From Siphonodentalium dalli (Eukaryota > Mollusca > Scaphopoda > Gadilida > Siphonodentaliidae): DNA of 64,000 nt. The translations under genes and the position numbers were made by a program. The notes beneath the pieces were generated by a model, which did not search any database, was not told where the DNA came from, and worked only from the letters and a program-made list of their open reading frames with translations. This document shows, in pieces, positions 39,501 to 54,500 of the stretch (its first letter is position 1; each line of letters begins with the position of its first letter). Location of the stretch: contig CP136066.1 in assembly GCA_032622095.1 (NCBI GenBank), positions 55,020,609 through 55,084,608 of the forward strand, in the 5' to 3' direction.

Positions 39501-42500
39501 GATCGGACAGCATACTGCACCCACGACAACATACCTGGACAAATGCTGTAATGGGGAAGTCGGCATTTTGCATTCAGATCTTTATTCAATTATCTTGAAT
39601 GAGACTTTTCAGCCTGACAAACTTGGTATCTGACCGAGTTCTGATTTTTGTCAGAACACTCTGACCAGGTTGCGATCCCGGGTCCGCTAGCCAGGGACGT
39701 GGCTAGAGGGTTTCCTTTGGGGGGGTGTCAACCTTGGGAAATTCCAACTGCACCCCCCCCCCCCCCCCCCCTTGAATCAGAATCAGACCAAACACAAGTT
39801 TTGCATAATTTCATTGCACCCCCCTTGCACCTCAGTGCTCAGGCCTACTAATATCCTATATATTATATTCACAAACCAATATTCCCAGTATGAGAACATT
39901 TTCAGATATTTGAACCTGAAAAATTGCATAAATCATATCATCTAGTGGGTGGTCTCCTGACAAATGCACACACGGCTACGGAAAGAGAACAGGACACACC
40001 GCACTGACCATGGTTGTAAACTATATAAGAAAATTGCAATTCCTAGCATCTAGACTGGCCTCAACTGAAGCTTTCCTAGTGTTGGAAATTTCAAACCTCA
40101 TACCCCCCCCCCCCTCAGGTTGGAAAAATTCTCCAACTGATGACCATTTCAGTCCACAAGTTTGCCCAAATGTAGTAAAATATATTTTGTTAAACTAATT
40201 ATCAGTTTCGTATTGGCCACGGGGGAGGGACAATGACATACCGGGCCTACCATGGTTCGGCCCAGTTTGCGAATTTTTTTTAATCTGAACAAGAAAATCG
40301 CAAAATCCTAGCATCTAGACTAGTCTCAAGCCTGACACCCCAACTTAGGTTGAAAAATTTCCAACTGATGACAATTCCAATGACAATGTTGACCAAATGT
40401 AAGACAATATTGTTTTCTTAAATTAACTAGCAGTTTTTGGCTTGCCACGGGGGAGGGACCAGGACACAATCTTTCCAATTGTTGGAAATTTCCAACCTGT
40501 CACCCCCCTAATTAGTCCAAGTCTTCTTGTACTAAAACCAGCTAAGATATTGGGATGGCGATGCTGGTCTTTAGTCCAAGACCGCTTGTATACCAATCCT
40601 TTGACACGACTTACGCCCACGATCTGTGGCGGGAATTTGTGGTGTATTTTACTCGATTTACCTAGCAAATCAATACATGATGCTATATACATCGGAAAGG
40701 CTTACATCTTATGGTCATAATGGTGTATAATAATCTAACTTTAATGTTAAATTACACATAGAATATTCCGGTTGATTGCCACACACATCGATTTGTTTCT
40801 CTGTTTGTTTACGTTTTAACCGAAAGCCGAAGTGGTCCGAATAAGTTCGGCATAATCCGCTGTTTGTTCTGGGAATTCTACTTTCCGTTTCTACATATAG
40901 CGCGGGTTTTCCGAACAAAAATGGCGAAAACCGATCGCCCGAAAGTCCAGTTTTCTATGTGCTTTCAGAACAATTCCCGCACTAAAAACTTAATGACATA
41001 ATGGAGGATCAGAACGGTAGTTTTGTTGACAATTTTCGCAAGCAACTTGTCAAAATTGGAGCAAATTAGAACTCTTATGTCTGACTTGACATCTGTGTTG
41101 ATAAAATAATCGGAGAACCGAATCACACAGTTTCGAAATATAGTTCTTCCGTTTTAGTGGGACTTTTCAAACTTAAGGTTCATTTATTTAGTGTATTACA
41201 TTTATATCTCCAATGTTTAATTAATCTATTTATTATTTTATTTATTGACACACATAATTACGATTACAATGGAGAATTCATCGTAATTTGCGTTGTTGTC
41301 CAAAATCTACGGAATATTTTCAACGGAAAATGCCGAACGCAGTTCGCAAGGTCAACTGAGTTCGCATACTTTAAAAAATATGTAAACACTGCGGCAAATG
41401 TTTCTTTTCACATTAAATTACCGCTTTCAATTCACAACCGATGTGGGTTTCAGATAAAATAGCATGTCTTCTGCGGAAACTATCCGTTTATTGTAACAAT
41501 TGTGATATTTTATTTCATATAATTGTGGTTTTATTTGAGCGGGTCACTAACGATTAACTCGTGTCAAAGGAGACCATGGGCCTGGAACTCGGACTAAAGA
41601 CCGGCACCTACATCCCAATATCTTAGCCGGCTTTAGTACGAGAAGACTTGGACTACCCCCTAATGTTGGAAAATTTTCAACTGATGACAATTTCAGTCAA
41701 AAAGTTTGACCAAAAATAGGAAAATATGCAAATATTGGTCCAAAAACAATTAATTCCCCCCAATAAATTGTTTGAAAATCAAACTACAAGAACATTTTCA
41801 ACCTATTATTGGTGTGAAATTTCCAACTAATGTTTTGGCAGGTACGAAATTTTCAACTGTTGAAATTTTTTTACCAAACCCCCCCTGTCGCCACGTATCT
41901 GCCGCTAGCATGAGACCAGTACATTACTTCTCGACTACCGACTTGTATATACGCTTTTCAAGCTTGTTGCCAAATACTCTTCCTTGGCCAATATTATTTG
42001 GTCATTTCGGAATTTATTTTGCCATTTACAGGAACTTTGGCCTAATTGAAAAACCAAAATAGAGGATGCTTGAAAAAAGTAAAAAAAAAAAAAAAAATGC
42101 CATGTCATTACCATTGTTATGAAGCAGAAAATGTTAATACCATTGTAATCGGGTAACACATTTTATTTATTCCCAATCAAATTATTCATGTTCATCAGCC
42201 TGTTGATCAGTCTGATTCATGATAATTTGTATTCACAGTAACTATACACGTTGTCATGGACGCTCTTTCGAAAATTCGACAAATGAAAAATGCGGCACGA
42301 ACTTTGAGTGTTCAGTCGAGAGTTACAAAAACATGAATACTGCTGAAATGAACAGACTTAAGTATAGTATTGTGTCCGTAAGAAGCAGAAACATGCAATA
42401 AAGACATCAATTACTTTTTCAAATGTTTCCAGCATTGAGTTATTGCGCTTTCGCGTCATCCGGGATGTTGTGTGGGGCGCCGGTTATAGACTCGCCCATT

Positions 42501-45500
42501 TTTCTTAAAGTGTCACTATGCGATGTGACTCGTCTACTGCAACATCTATGCGCTGATAGATCAAGTCACCCGCTAGCCTCTCGACCAATCAAATCCCCAC
42601 ATTACATTGAAAACCAAAAAGCGAAGTAGGAGAATAAAATTAAAAAAAATAAATTCAGAAATATTGAGATGAAAACATTTACATGGCGTGTGTGCTTGTA
42701 CCAATCAGCACCACGATTATAACACTGTTTTTCATTTTGCGTCACATTTTTTTTTCACAATTAAAGGCGAAAAGAATGTATGTTCTCAGTGTATCATAGC
42801 ATAAGGCACGCTCTTAAAATCTAATTATTATGCGCACGCCGCGTGTATACTGTCCTAGAGATTCTAGATAGCTGTGGGCACTGACATTAATATGGGTGTT
42901 TTATTTATAGAATGGGAAATTTTGGGATGATTAAAAGTCGAACTGCGAGTCGGAGGCCAAGTCCGGTAAAAGGTGTAGTTGGGAATTTCAAATTTGTTTA
43001 TTGTCGTTAATTAACGTTATGTCAATCAATAATGTTTATTATTGTGATGAGTTATGTCAATTACAAATAAAAGAAATGAAAAATATAATTTGTAAGTCTA
43101 ATATTTCAACTTTTATAGATATTTTTCATTCTGCAACCCACTGATTGTTGTGGTCGGAGACGGCCGAGTCGGCCGCCGGTTCGTTAATTAGGTGCTGGTT
43201 AATTGTTATTGTTATTTTAACGGAATTCTGAGTTGGTCATTCGCGAAACCAATATGTTTTATATTCTATAATTACAATCATGGGTATATAATATATGATC
43301 TTGAGCACGTTACCATTTCTGACTATGGTTTTCTTGTACTGTTTATGCAGACGCCTTCTCTCCTAGCAACTGTCAGCTCTTCCCACTTGTGAATATGTGT
43401 GGAAACCTCAATTGACTTACTCATGCCTGCAAATAGTGTGTCTGTCATTTACAGATTAAGGTCCCCAGAGGGCGAATTTAGTGATGCTATCACCCATGGC
43501 GGGTTAGCATCACCAAATTCACCCTCTGGGAACCTCATTCTGCTTAGTCATTTTAAGAATTTAATTTGAGAATATAGATACTACCCAGAAGATGAGGTTT
43601 AAGCAGAATGAGGTCCCCAATGGTGAATTCATTGATGCTAGCCCACTGTGCAGGATAGCATCACTAAATTCACCCTCTAGGGACCTCATTCTGTAAATGA
43701 CAGACATACTATTTGCAGGCTTGCCAGTGAATATGTGAGGAAACTTCAAATGACTTACTATCAGCACATGTAGTTCCCTGCCACCCAGGAGCACAATTAC
43801 AGCTTCCGTTCACTTGGTTACATGCTCCACTGTTAGAACAGGCCGGACACGGATGCCTACATTTCACTCCATATTTGTCAGGTGGACAAGCTGAAGAGAG
43901 AAGATTTTTAACTGAGAAACAAATACAGTAATGCCCTAATTAATCGACTCCATAACCACAGCACAATTATGGGTAACTTTTTAGGATTTAGTCGGAAATA
44001 TGGCTTGTTGCCATTCATCGGAAAGCGCTCGGGGAGAGCCATATTGGAAAGCTCTCGCTGAGAGCTTTCTGATGAATGGCAACAAGCCATATTTCCGACT
44101 AAATCCTGAAAAGTTACCCATAATTATGCTGTGGTTAAGAGGTCGATTAATTAGAGCATTACTTATATATGCGAGGCTCCCTATGAAAGTATACATTGGA
44201 GTGGTCTATTATTACAATTAATACAATTAAAGAATGATTCATATCAGTTTGAATGAGACATGAGGTCAGGGTCTGCACTGGACCGAAATTTACTTTTGCC
44301 AAATAATTTTCCAATTGAAAATATTTTTTGCCAAATTATTTTAGCACTTGCCAAATGCGGTTTGAACGACTTTTGATATCGATAGAAAAGCAGTTAGTTA
44401 ATAATTAATTAATCTCTGTTGTAGTTTATCATACAACAATAAGCCAATCACCGAACAACAATACAATGGTAGAAGGATTGCTTCATCAGAAGGGCACATC
44501 ACATGAGGATTAATAATCCCTCCAAACATCAGTACTAATGCTATGAGATTAACTTAATAGAGGTGTTAAATTTCCCTAAACCTTATAATACACCACTAAT
44601 ATAATTATTTTGTAAGAATTTCCTGAAATGAATGGTAATGATTGACCAATATTTTTCAAATCACTTGAGGAATTAAAAAGTGACTTGCCAATACTTTTGC
44701 CAAATGAAAATATATTTTGCCAAATGTGAATTATTTTTGCCATTGGCAAATTTGGCAAGTGGCAGCGCGAACCCTGCATGAGGTTTTGAGGGAACTACCA
44801 TAATGCCCTAAATAATCGAATCCTTAACCACAGCAGAATTATGGGCAACTTTTCAGGATTCAGTCAGATATATGGCTTGTTGCCATTCATCGGAAAGCTC
44901 TCACTTAGAGCTTTCCTATGAATGGCAACAAGCCATATTTCCAACTAAATCCTGAAAAGTTACCCATAATTCTGCTTTGGTTAAGAGGTTGATTAATTAG
45001 AGCATTACTGTATGCGAGACTGAGTATTGTCAGATTGTAGAATTGCATTGTACGTTGCCGTTCCAGTTATTATTGGCATTGGATTGTTGCTATTGTGACT
45101 TTTACTCACGCTGATCACATGCCGGCGGGCCTGTGGTTCCAGGAGGGCAGTAACATTCTCCAGTCACATGATGACAGCCATAGTTACAGTTGTTTTCACA
45201 CTGGAGAGCACAGTTCAGGCCATAATAATAATCTGTACATTCTGCGAAAGATAATCGATACAAACAATGAATGTGTGACTTGGGCTTTATGCCTAAACAA
45301 AAAAGACCTGTGTTTCCGCAAAGAGGCTTAACATCAAATAACACTGTAGTTCAACTGGAGAGGGGATAATTTCATGTGTTAGTCAATGAAGTGATTAGGA
45401 ATTCAGAAAGTTGAATGTCTAAGTATCAACCCTTTCAGTGCCAGGGGCCGATCTCATCGGCCCTAATTTACGGTCTGTAAAATCGGCCCTAAATTTTTTT

Positions 45501-48500
45501 TTAAATAATTGTTTTTTTTTAGATTTTTTTGGGGTTGAATTATTTTTGGGTATGCTTAAGCATGCTAAAGCGAATTTAAAAACAAACTGGATAAAACCTT
45601 AGGGGCATGTTATAACTCAAAACTATCACCAAGTATTCATAGTAATAATTTTGATGCCCATGAAAAACGTAAGATTCCCTGGCACTAAACCTACAAAATA
45701 AGTCTGTTAAAGAATATAAGAAAAAAATTATTAAAATTGTAAAAAAATAATAACAAATGATGAAAAATTGTTAGGCCAATGCATTCTCTTATATATGCGA
45801 GGCGACCTATGGTCGACTCGCATATATAAGATAATGAATTGGCACAGGGTATATGTGTTGATACAAAAATCGGACCTGGCACTGTGTGGGGCGCCGGTTA
45901 TAGACTCGCCCATTTTTCTTAAAGTGTCACTATGCGATGTGACTCGTCTACTGCAACATCTATGCGCTGATAGATCAAGTCACCCGCTAGCCTCTCGACC
46001 AATCAAATCCCCACATTTCATTGAAAACCAACGAGAGGCCGATCACGATCGGCAGATGTTAACCCATACCTTGGCGATAAAAATTTAATATGATCGGATA
46101 AATGAGAGTTTTGGTGTTGAATTATAGAGTATACTGTTATGTACTATTATAGACAAATGAACATAACACAAATTATTGGAATTTATGGGTCACTGGCATT
46201 TATATAAGATAATGCACTGGTACAGGATCTGTAATGCTAAACCACCACAGCCAGCAAGCCCATGGGTTAAATGTGTAGGTGTGACCTGGACATGGAATAC
46301 TTGGGTTAACAGAGTCCAATTTAAGTTTACAATAATAATGTGTCCTAGTATACAGATAAGCAACCTCACCACTGACCCATTAATATCAATTATATAGCAG
46401 AGCTGTCAAAATATCACAGGAATTGTTTATGTTGAACACTGACCTCTATTAAACCAATAACAATTATAACTAGAAATTTTAAACTTCCAATTGGAAGTTT
46501 GATACTTCCATATAATTATCATATATATTCCTATCCAAATCCCCTCTCGAGCATTACCTTTCCCATAACCCAAACCTTAATCATAACCATACCTATCGGC
46601 AACCCGTACCATGTCCCAATACTAAATGTTTATATAAACATAACCATGCTCTAGTCGTAACCATAACCACAATAATTATAACTATATCTATAACTTTAAA
46701 ACGTCATGGAATATGAAAGTGTCAATGACACTGTAGCTCAACTTAGGTAGGGGAATAATTTAATGGTTGACAGTAAATGGGGGAATAGTAAAGGTGCTAA
46801 TTGAAATATCTAAGTAAGACTAGATGTACATATCAATATCAACATTCATGACAGGTTTCATAATGATCGGATCAGGGATGTGGTGATAATGGTGTGCCAA
46901 AGGATTTATTGATGCAAAGAGTAAATTCTAAAATGGCCACAGGCAGCCACGTTTCTTTCCGAATTACCCCAAAATGACCTGTTCCCATCTACAGCTTTAC
47001 AAATCTCATAATGATCTGATCAAAGGTATGACCTGTAGCCTGTGCCAGTGGATTTAGTCATGCAAACAGTAAAATCCAAGATGGCTGCTGTCGGCCATGT
47101 TTTTCGGCTGAACGACCCCAAAATGACTCGTTTCCCATGTCATTGTTGACATAAATGACAAATTTCATGAAGTTCCGACCCAAGCTACGACCTGTAGCCT
47201 GCGCCAAAGGATTTAGTCATCCAAAGAGTAAAAGCCAATATGGCTGCTGGCGGACATGTTTTATAGCCAAACGACCCCAAAATCACTCGTTCCATCTATA
47301 TGTTAATATTAACATCCATGATAAATATCATGATGATCAGACGAACAGTACGACCTGTAGCCCGTGCCAATGGATTGAATTGTAAAATCCAAGATGGCTG
47401 CCAACAGCCTTGTTTTTGGCCATATGACCCCAAAATGACTCGTTCCCATCTACATGTCAATATCAACATTCAGGACAAATTTCATAAAGATCAGACAAAA
47501 GGTACAACCTGTAGCCCGCGCCAAAGGAAATTGTTGACGGACACACGGACACACAGACGACGGATGCCAAACCATGGCAATAGCTCAAACTTACAAAGTA
47601 AGTTGAGCTAATAAGTAGTGGCTCATCTTTTCGATCGTAATTTTGTTTATCTCGATTAATCCGTTCCACAACTATTGAAGTATTTATTTAGTTACAACCA
47701 TGTATACTTCAGACTTATATTATGATACATGAACATCATAAACACATCAGTTCGCAAAAATAAAAGATGAAGAATGAGGCTACTTTTGAAAATATATTTG
47801 TCGTAAAAAGTGACCCCTAGTAGACCCCTTTGGAATCATCTAGATGGTCTCCTGTAATTTTTATAGAAGACAGAGACAGGCAGACAGACAGAAATTCGCA
47901 AATATACAGTAATGCCCTATGTAATCGACCCCTTAAACACAGCATAATTATGGGTAACTTTTCGGGATTCAGGAGAGCTTTCGGATGAATGTCAGCAGGC
48001 TATATTTCCCACTAAATCCTGATATGTTACCCATAATTCTGCTATGTTTAAGGAGTCGATTACTCAGGGCATACTGTAGATATAGATGTAAAAATGTTAT
48101 TAAATTATTCATGAATTCCAAATTAAATCACATGACGTCAGATGTACCTATCCCATGACACTCCACGTGACAATTCACCGTGTGTTCAAATTTTTGTTTG
48201 TCATGAACCAACCGGTTGGTCACCAATAGCAGGTCAGACCGACAAACAAATGAACACACACAGTTCGGTTTTATTAGTATACATACACACATGTGTACAA
48301 TATATATATTTAATTGGCAACGGGAATAAAGAACATGCACGGGTTCCACTTACACGCATGTGTCTATCTCTTGTGCCTATATGCCAAATTAAAGACTTGA
48401 GATGTTAAAAATTATAACTGCAATGTGATGGTAAATCTCGTGAAAGATACGGATAGTTATAGTCTGTCCACAATGAAGTGCGAAGTTTTAAATCAATGCC

Positions 48501-51500
48501 GATCTGTAATTTGCCAAGACTGTTAAGTCTTGGTTTATCAGTTTGTCGGGTCAGTGATTTCAATGGCCAGTAATATAAGTGACGGTTATATCTACGTGCA
48601 GCGGATATATTTATTTATGAAATAATTATGCGCGAATGGCAATCACTCACACAACTGATAACACATGTCTTGATTGCCTCTTAATATAAAATTAGTAACA
48701 TGCTAAAAACGAGCCCAAATCACCAGAATGGGACAAAGGCGAATATGTTTTATTTGAAGTTCTATCATGCTCAGGAACGTTCTTGAAAGATCAATGAAAT
48801 GTCACTATATATGTGTATCAGGAATCAAGCATTAAATATAATTCAGAAACATATCAATATAGCATAACAGGTAATGCTGTCAAGACACGTTATGTCATTA
48901 CAAACGTTTATACCGATTGTACTGACTGTCCAAGATCGCGAACTTTTCCCCAGCTTGTGCGAATTTTGTATACATTTTGGGTTCAAAGTGACTTAGTCGG
49001 ACAGGTGCGTAACACACTGTGCCGTCAGAAGTAGGCCAGCCATGCAGCCAATTCTATTTTAAAGAGCGCGGATTTGGGATAACTGCATTGTGTGAGAACG
49101 TAACATGATTCGCGTACATCTATATGCATTTCAGTAGGTTGCGTTCCCGAGTAATGGTGCTTTTTTCTGTGCATATAAATAGCACCAAAGTGAACATACG
49201 CTTTCTCGCCAGCAAAATGATAAATAGCCGATGTGTTGGAACTGTAGTATACCATAAACAAACATGGCATGTCGAGCTTGTAAAATAGACGGGAATTTAA
49301 TACCAAACCTTAGGTAGTTACGTTCGGAAATTATGATACCAAAATTAGCGACTTAGGGGCGGCAAGGTTGGGGTGTCGGACGGGATACGCTGACTCCCAT
49401 TCATTCAATTTAAATATATCATATATTAAAATGGTTTACGGGCACGTGAACGGATAGAAAATAGGGTCAATTCAATTGAGAACTGCAAGCGAAAGTCCGC
49501 GCATAAGACGGATTGTGCTTTATGAAAACGTGGTCCATGCGGAGAAGTGTTATAACATTATACGACGGACACCACAGTTCTATTAATTCTCAAGTGTCAA
49601 AGTCGATAATTTTTTTTGTAAAAAACAGGCGTTTTAAAAAAAGTGAAAACAAAACAAACTACTATTCTAAAACTAATGAATTTCGACCGTTTTTGGACTC
49701 AACATATGTCATTTTCCAGCCACATCGTGACAAAACCGCAGAATGACTACCTATTGACAAGACAGACAGTCGCCAATGTTTTGAGTAATTACCCGTTAGC
49801 CAACATAACAATTAACGCAGTACGCCGAACATGAATGGGTGTTGGAATATATCGCCAGTGGTCATTGATGCAATTTTTTAAATTTGTCAAAATTTCGTGG
49901 TTTTGTCTTCTGTCTATATTTAAGACACTCACATAGAGCAAATCCAGCTGTTGCGCTTCGTCTAGGAGAAGATCTGGACACAGGCACTTTCCACACATGG
50001 ACTTTATTAGTACATTTTTCGATGTGTTATAACTTGGTCATTTCTCGACCGATTTACAAAATTCTTGCACGAGTAGCATTAGTACGTCGTATAGATACAC
50101 AACAGCAAAAATGGCTAGCATCGGTGACAAGAAAAAATTTGACAAATTTTGTACCCCTCCCCATGTCAACAAATTGTATTCGGACCTTGGTGAAAATTTC
50201 TCGATTCGTGCCCTTTCGTTAGTTAACACGGTTACGTAAACCGAATTCAGCTGTTTGGCTTCGTATAAAAGAAGATCTGGGCACAAACTTTTTCCAAAAT
50301 TTGTGTTTAAGGGGCATAACTCTGGTAAGCAAGTTGGGACATAAACCTAAATGTTTCGATTCCATGTAACTTGGCAAGGTGCATATATATACCTACCAAA
50401 TTTCAATGTTTTATCTTTTAAACTTTCCGAGATATAAGGGTTACAAAATATGTTAAGAAGAATAAATAATAATAGGAAAAATAAAAATTTGAATAACAAT
50501 ATACTTCCATATTAAAATATGGAAGTATAATAACAATATACTTCCATATTAAAATATGGAAGTATAATAAGGGAATCGCGCGGAATTGATTGGAATGTCG
50601 ATAGTATGGTTTATTGACATTTCTGTGTTCAGTTGGAACGCTCTGGTGTGACCCCCACCCATGCCTCGAAATTTGGTGACGCGGGTAGAAAAGTCGTCAT
50701 ATATCGGCCAATTTTGGAGATATCGATCTAATTTTTGCGTCATTGTGTTCGTATGTGATGCCCCTTTAATATTTACCAGGGTTCTGGTGAGGTATTGTGG
50801 CGATATTTTACTATGTAGGCTAATATATATGTTGTTCAGTTCATACTTTTCGAATATCTCTGGCCTCTATCGACATAAAACGGCAAGTCAGTAATCGTTT
50901 AGAAGTACTAGAAATTCCCCATCGAATGACACCAAACACGTGACGATTTATTGAAGGAATTTAAATTCATAGTGCATTTTCTGTAAACTTGAAAAATAGG
51001 AAGGGGCCACAATTTCGACATTAGTCAACCGATTCATAAAATTCACTCACGAGGACACTCAGTGCATTTTATAGATACTTCACAACAATTTTGGTTCAAA
51101 TCGTCGACAAAAAAAAATTGACAAATTTTGCCCCTCCCCTAGCCCAGAAAAAAATTGAGCGGACCTTTGTCAAAATGTCGTGGTTTGGTCTTCTGTCTAT
51201 GTTTAAGACGCTCACATAGAGCAAATCCAGCTGTTGCGCTTCGTCTAAGAGAAGATCTGCGAACAAGCACTTTCTACACATGGACTTTATTAGTACATTT
51301 TTCGATGTGTTATAACTTGGCCATTTCTCACCCGATTTACAAAATTCTTGCACGAGTAGCATTAGTACGTCGTATAGATACACAACAGCAAAAATGGCTA
51401 GCATCGGTGACAAGAAAAAATTTGACAAATTTTGTACCCCTCCCCATGTCGACAAATTGTATTCGGACCTTGGTGAAAATTTCTCGATTCGTGCCCTTTC

Positions 51501-54500
51501 GTTAGTTAACACGGTTACGTAAACCGAATTCAGCTGTTTGGCTTCGTATAAAAGAAGATCTGGGCACAAACTTTTTCCAAAATTTGTGTTTAAGGGGCAT
51601 AACTCTGGTAAGCAAGTTGGGACATAAACCTAAATGTTTCGATTCCATGTAACTTGGCAAGGTGCATATATATACCTACCAAATTTCAATGTTTTATCTT
51701 TTAAACTTTCCGAGATATAAGGGTTACAAAATATGTTAAGAAGAATAAATAATAATAGGAAAAATAAAAATTTGAATAACAATATACTTCCATATTAAAA
51801 TATGGAAGTATAATAACAATATACTTCCATATTAAAATATGGAAGTATAATAAGGGAATCGCGCGGAATTGATTGGAATGTCGATAGTATGGTTGAACGC
51901 TCTGGTGTGACCCCCACCCATGCCTCGAAATTTGGTGACGCGGGTAGAAAAGTCGTCATATATCGGCCAATTTTGGAGATATCGATCTAATTTTTGCGTC
52001 ATTGTGTTCGTATGTGATGCCCCTTTAATATTTACCAGGGTTCTGGTGAGGTATTGTGGCGATATTTTACTATGTAGGCTAATATATATGTTGTTCAGTT
52101 CATACTTTTCGAATATCTCTGGCCTCTATCGACATAAAACGGCAAGTCGGTAATCGTTTAGAAGTACTAGAAATTCCCCATCGAATGACACCAAACACGT
52201 GACGATTTATTGAAGGAATTTAAATTCATAGTGCATTTTCTGTAAACTTGAAAAATAGGAAGGGGCCACAATTTCGACATTAGTCAACCGATTCATAAAA
52301 TTCACTCACGAGGACACTCAGTGCATTTTATAGATACTTCACAACAATTTTGGTTCAAATCGTCAACAAAAAAAAAAGAGACAAATTTTGCCCCTCCCCT
52401 AGCCCAGAAAAAAATTGAGCGGACCTTTGTCAAAATGTCGTGGTTTGGTCTTCTGTCTATGTTTAAGACGCTCACATAGAGCAAATCCAGCTGTTGCGCT
52501 TCGTCTAAGAGAAGATCTGCGAACAAGCACTTTCTACACATGGACTTTATTAGTACATTTTTCGATGTGTTATAACTTGGCCATTTCTCACCCGATTTAC
52601 AAAAATCTGTCACGAGTAGCATCAGTACGTCGTATAGATACCCGACAGTAAAAATGGCTGAGATCGGTGACAAGAAAAAAATAGAAAAATTTTGCACCCC
52701 TCCCCAGGTCAACAAATTGTTTTCGGACCTTTGTGAAAATTTCCCCGATTCGTACCCTTTCGTTAGTTAACACGATTACGAGAACCGAATTCAGCTGCTT
52801 GACTTCTTATAGGAGAAGATCTGGGCACAAACTTTTTCAAAAATTTTGGTTTAAGGGCCATAACTCTGGTAAGCAAGTTCGGACATAAACCTAAATGTCT
52901 CGAGTCGCTGTAGGTCGGTAAGGTGCATATACCTACCAAATCTCAATATTCTATCTTTTAAACTTTCAGAGATATAAGGGTTACAAAATATATTAAGAAG
53001 AAGAATAAATAATAGTGAAAAATAAAAAATTGAATAACAATATACTTCCATATTAAAATATGGAAGTATAATGATATCAGACCATCTGAAGATATAACTC
53101 TGCAGCAGAGATGTCTACTGTTAATATCATGTGATGTTTATTGTTGAATCTTTATTTTAAATTAGATACCATAGCCTTCTTTATCAGATTATTTGCACAT
53201 TGGCATAAGAGACATCAGAAAATAATATAGCCTTATCAATAGCTAAGTTGTCCAAAGGCAATTGGTGAATTGGATTTAATGTTGCTCCAAACAGATTTAC
53301 CAGTACATAACACAAGATTTTGGACCGATTTAATCAAATTTGGTGTGGTGATTCGGGGTACCCTTGGCAGAGTTATAATGGTGTTAGTTTTTAAAATTTG
53401 TTTAACTTAAAAACTTTTTAATTATTTAAAAAAATTAAAGGTCCACATTGGAAATCTTTTTATCAACTTTTATCATAATCATCAATATCTAAATGAAAAC
53501 ATATGACATTTTTTTTATTATTATTATAAAAGTTAAAAGTAAATTTTTTTTTAAATCGATTTTTTTCTTCCAATTTCTTTTTTCGAAAAAGGGTCATAAC
53601 TCCTTGAAAATAAATCGGATCAAACCCATATTCGAACTCGATCTGTATTTTGGGCTGTGAAACTAACAGACCAAATTTGGTTCCAAATCAGATGAAAAAT
53701 GTTCGAGTTATGGCAGAATGCGTCAATTCTAAGTCGAAAAAGGGCCATAACTCTGTAACAAAAACTCGGATCAAACCCAAATTCGAACTCGATCCGTATT
53801 TTGGGCTGAGAAACCCATATACAAAATTTGGTTCCGATCGGATAGAAAATGTTAGAGTTATCGCATTACTCGTAAAGTGTCTACAGACAGACAGACGGAC
53901 AGACAGACGGACCAATGACGAGTGGTCAATCCGGGCAACGACACTATGTTTACCATACTATGGTATGGGTAAACATAAAAAGCGAAGTAGGAGAATAAAA
54001 TTAAAAAAAATAAATTCAGAAATATTGAGATGAAAACATTGACATGGCGTGTGTGCTTGTACCAATCAGCACCACGATTATAACACTGTTTTTCATTTTG
54101 CGTCACATTTTTTTTTTCACAATTAAAGGCGAAAAGAATGTATGTTCTCAGTGTATCATAGCATAAGGCATGCTCTTAAAATCTATTTATTACGCGCACG
54201 CCGCGTGTATACTGTCCTAGAGATTCTAGATAGCTGTGGGCGCTGACATTAATATGGGTGTTTTATTTATAGAATGGGAAATTTTGGGATGATTAAAAGT
54301 CGAACTGCGAGTCGGAGGCCAAGTCCGGTAAAAGGTGTAGTTGGGAATTTCAATTTTGTTTATTGTCGTTAATTAACGTTATGTCAATCAATAATGTTTA
54401 TTATTGTGATGAGTTATGTCAATTACAAATAAAAGAAATGAAAAATATAATTTGTAAGTCTAATATTTCAACTTTTATAGATATTTTTCGTTCTGCAACC

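Larger units (their letters stand above)
42616..45883. repeat. Inserted copy of a 3.2-kb exon-bearing segment
   Basis: This segment matches 53977-57128 almost base for base, in the same orientation, from 'aaaaagcgaagtagg' to 'cctggcact'. It carries EGF exons A and B. The right end stops inside a TTAA-type MITE, while the parental copy runs to the natural MITE end. Copy-specific differences include a loss of about 80 bp near 43555, about 70 bp kept at 44330-44400 and missing from the other copy, and a different MITE at 44806-45012. Confidence 0.9.

Noticed and set aside
41157-41462. 101-codon plus-strand frame as a host gene or transposase
   Set aside because: It is inside the long-TIR element, is AT-rich, and has no recognisable motif or splice context.
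49884-52715. Open frames of 112-157 codons on both strands in the triplicated block
   Set aside because: They overlap each other on opposite strands, follow a dispersed repeat, and show no recognised domain or splice-supported continuation.
53650-54033. 127-codon plus-strand frame (KKGHNS...KPKFELDPYF)
   Set aside because: The same peptide-like text appears at 31806 and other dispersed-repeat copies; it is a non-coding interspersed repeat with a gacagacagacgg tail.
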